From NCBI GenBank assembly GCA_050942695.1, contig JBMNNU010000211.1:1-5675 (forward strand): a stretch of DNA of 5,675 nucleotides, read 5' to 3'. The position numbers were made by a program, and so were the translations under genes. Shown here one piece after another: positions 5,276 through 5,675 of this stretch. How positions within the stretch are numbered: position 1 is the stretch's first letter; every line of letters begins with the position of its first letter. This DNA is from JBMNNU01 sp050942695 (GTDB lineage: Bacteria > Chloroflexota > UBA6077). Under the pieces are notes generated by a model. It saw only the letters and a program-made list of their open reading frames with translations, was not told where the DNA came from and did not search any database.

Positions 5276-5675
5276 ATGGATCTGCTTCCAATATTAGGTA
5301 TAGCTTTCGGGCTGGCTATGGACGCCTTCTCCGTAGCCGTCGCTACCGGCATCTGTCTTGGAAAGGTCACCGCCCGCCAAGCGTTCCGGCTATCTTTCCA
5401 CTTCGGGTTTTTCCAGTTCGCCATGCCCGTTTTGGGCTGGATCGCCGGCTCCTTAGTATCCGAACAGATCCGTAGCTTCGATCACTGGCTCGCTTTCGGC
5501 CTACTGGCCTTCATTGGGGGGAAGATGATATGGGAAGCCCTCCAACCCGAAGATGGTTGTGTCAAAGGTGATCCGACCCGAGGCGTCTCTCTAGTGATGC
5601 TGTCCGTTGCCACCAGTCTCGACGCCTTTGCGATAGGGCTCAGCCTGGCTCTGCTGGAAGTGCCGGTGCTCGTTC
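5276..5675 (+). CDS. mntP: Manganese efflux pump MntP (3' end cut by window)
   Basis: The first 133 codons of an MntP/YebN (DUF204) exporter, which usually has about 185-190 residues, so roughly the last quarter is missing. It is an inner-membrane Mn2+ exporter that protects against manganese excess. The two internally repeated motifs are clear: GLAMDAFSVAVATG (residues 12-25, Asp16) in helix 1 and LSVATSLDAFAIGLSLA (109-125, Asp116) in helix 4; these intramembrane aspartates are the expected metal ligands. GGKMIWEAL (81-89) lies between them, followed by a short soluble loop (91-103). The ATG is fixed by an in-frame TAA two codons earlier. GGGAG (5259-5263) is 12 nt upstream, a rather long spacing. 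The promoter at 5053-5082 and the terminator-containing leader suggest control at the RNA level by Mn2+. Confidence 0.93.
   Translation, partial: MDLLPILGIAFGLAMDAFSVAVATGICLGKVTARQAFRLSFHFGFFQFAMPVLGWIAGSLVSEQIRSFDHWLAFGLLAFIGGKMIWEALQPEDGCVKGDPTRGVSLVMLSVATSLDAFAIGLSLALLEVPVLV

Noticed and set aside
5107..5424. A 105-codon minus-strand open frame over the mntP leader and gene start
   Set aside because: It lies antisense to the clearly recognisable MntP reading frame, has no family resemblance, and overlaps the terminator and leader structures. It is a shadow frame.

Overview
The window looks like a chromosomal segment of a bacterium with mixed base composition (roughly mid-50s %GC by eye). 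The best taxonomic guess is Chloroflexota. It rests on three things: the N-terminal module of the secreted protein (recalled from Chloroflexota proteomes), the minimal-zincin and PrsW families present, and frequent GTG/TTG starts. This is inference; no rRNA or species marker is present.

Left half (minus strand). A three-gene block reads right to left: an MFS transporter (2148-907), a minimal-zincin metallopeptidase (914-471) overlapping it by 8 nt, and a 72-residue uncharacterised protein (391-173). It ends at a hairpin at 117-158 with T-runs on both sides, which could terminate transcription from either direction. A fragment of a possible plus-strand gene reaches the left edge and stops just before that hairpin.

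Middle. The 312-bp gap upstream of the MFS gene holds a perfect 19-bp inverted repeat (2183-2201 / 2266-2284), two short tandem repeats with 10- and 11-bp periods, and a good sigma70-type promoter. That promoter drives tRNA-Glu(CTC) at 2461-2537. An intrinsic terminator follows, and a PrsW-family intramembrane protease gene starts only about 25 nt after it.

Right half (plus strand). After PrsW comes a secreted protein made of a signal peptide, an unnamed Trp-rich module, a Pro/Thr/Ser linker and two FxLYD-like beta domains. The last gene, cut by the window end, is the Mn2+ exporter mntP. It has its own promoter and a structured leader of about 185 nt that ends in a strong terminator just before its ribosome binding site. 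This is the layout of a metal riboswitch or attenuator, and part of it resembles the yybP-ykoY (Mn2+) class, although the 5' signature of that class is not clear.

The genes do not form one pathway: there are separate transport, protease, envelope and metal-homeostasis units. No CRISPR array, recognisable insertion sequence or phage gene is visible. The most interesting parts are the mntP leader and the 102-bp inverted-repeat element.
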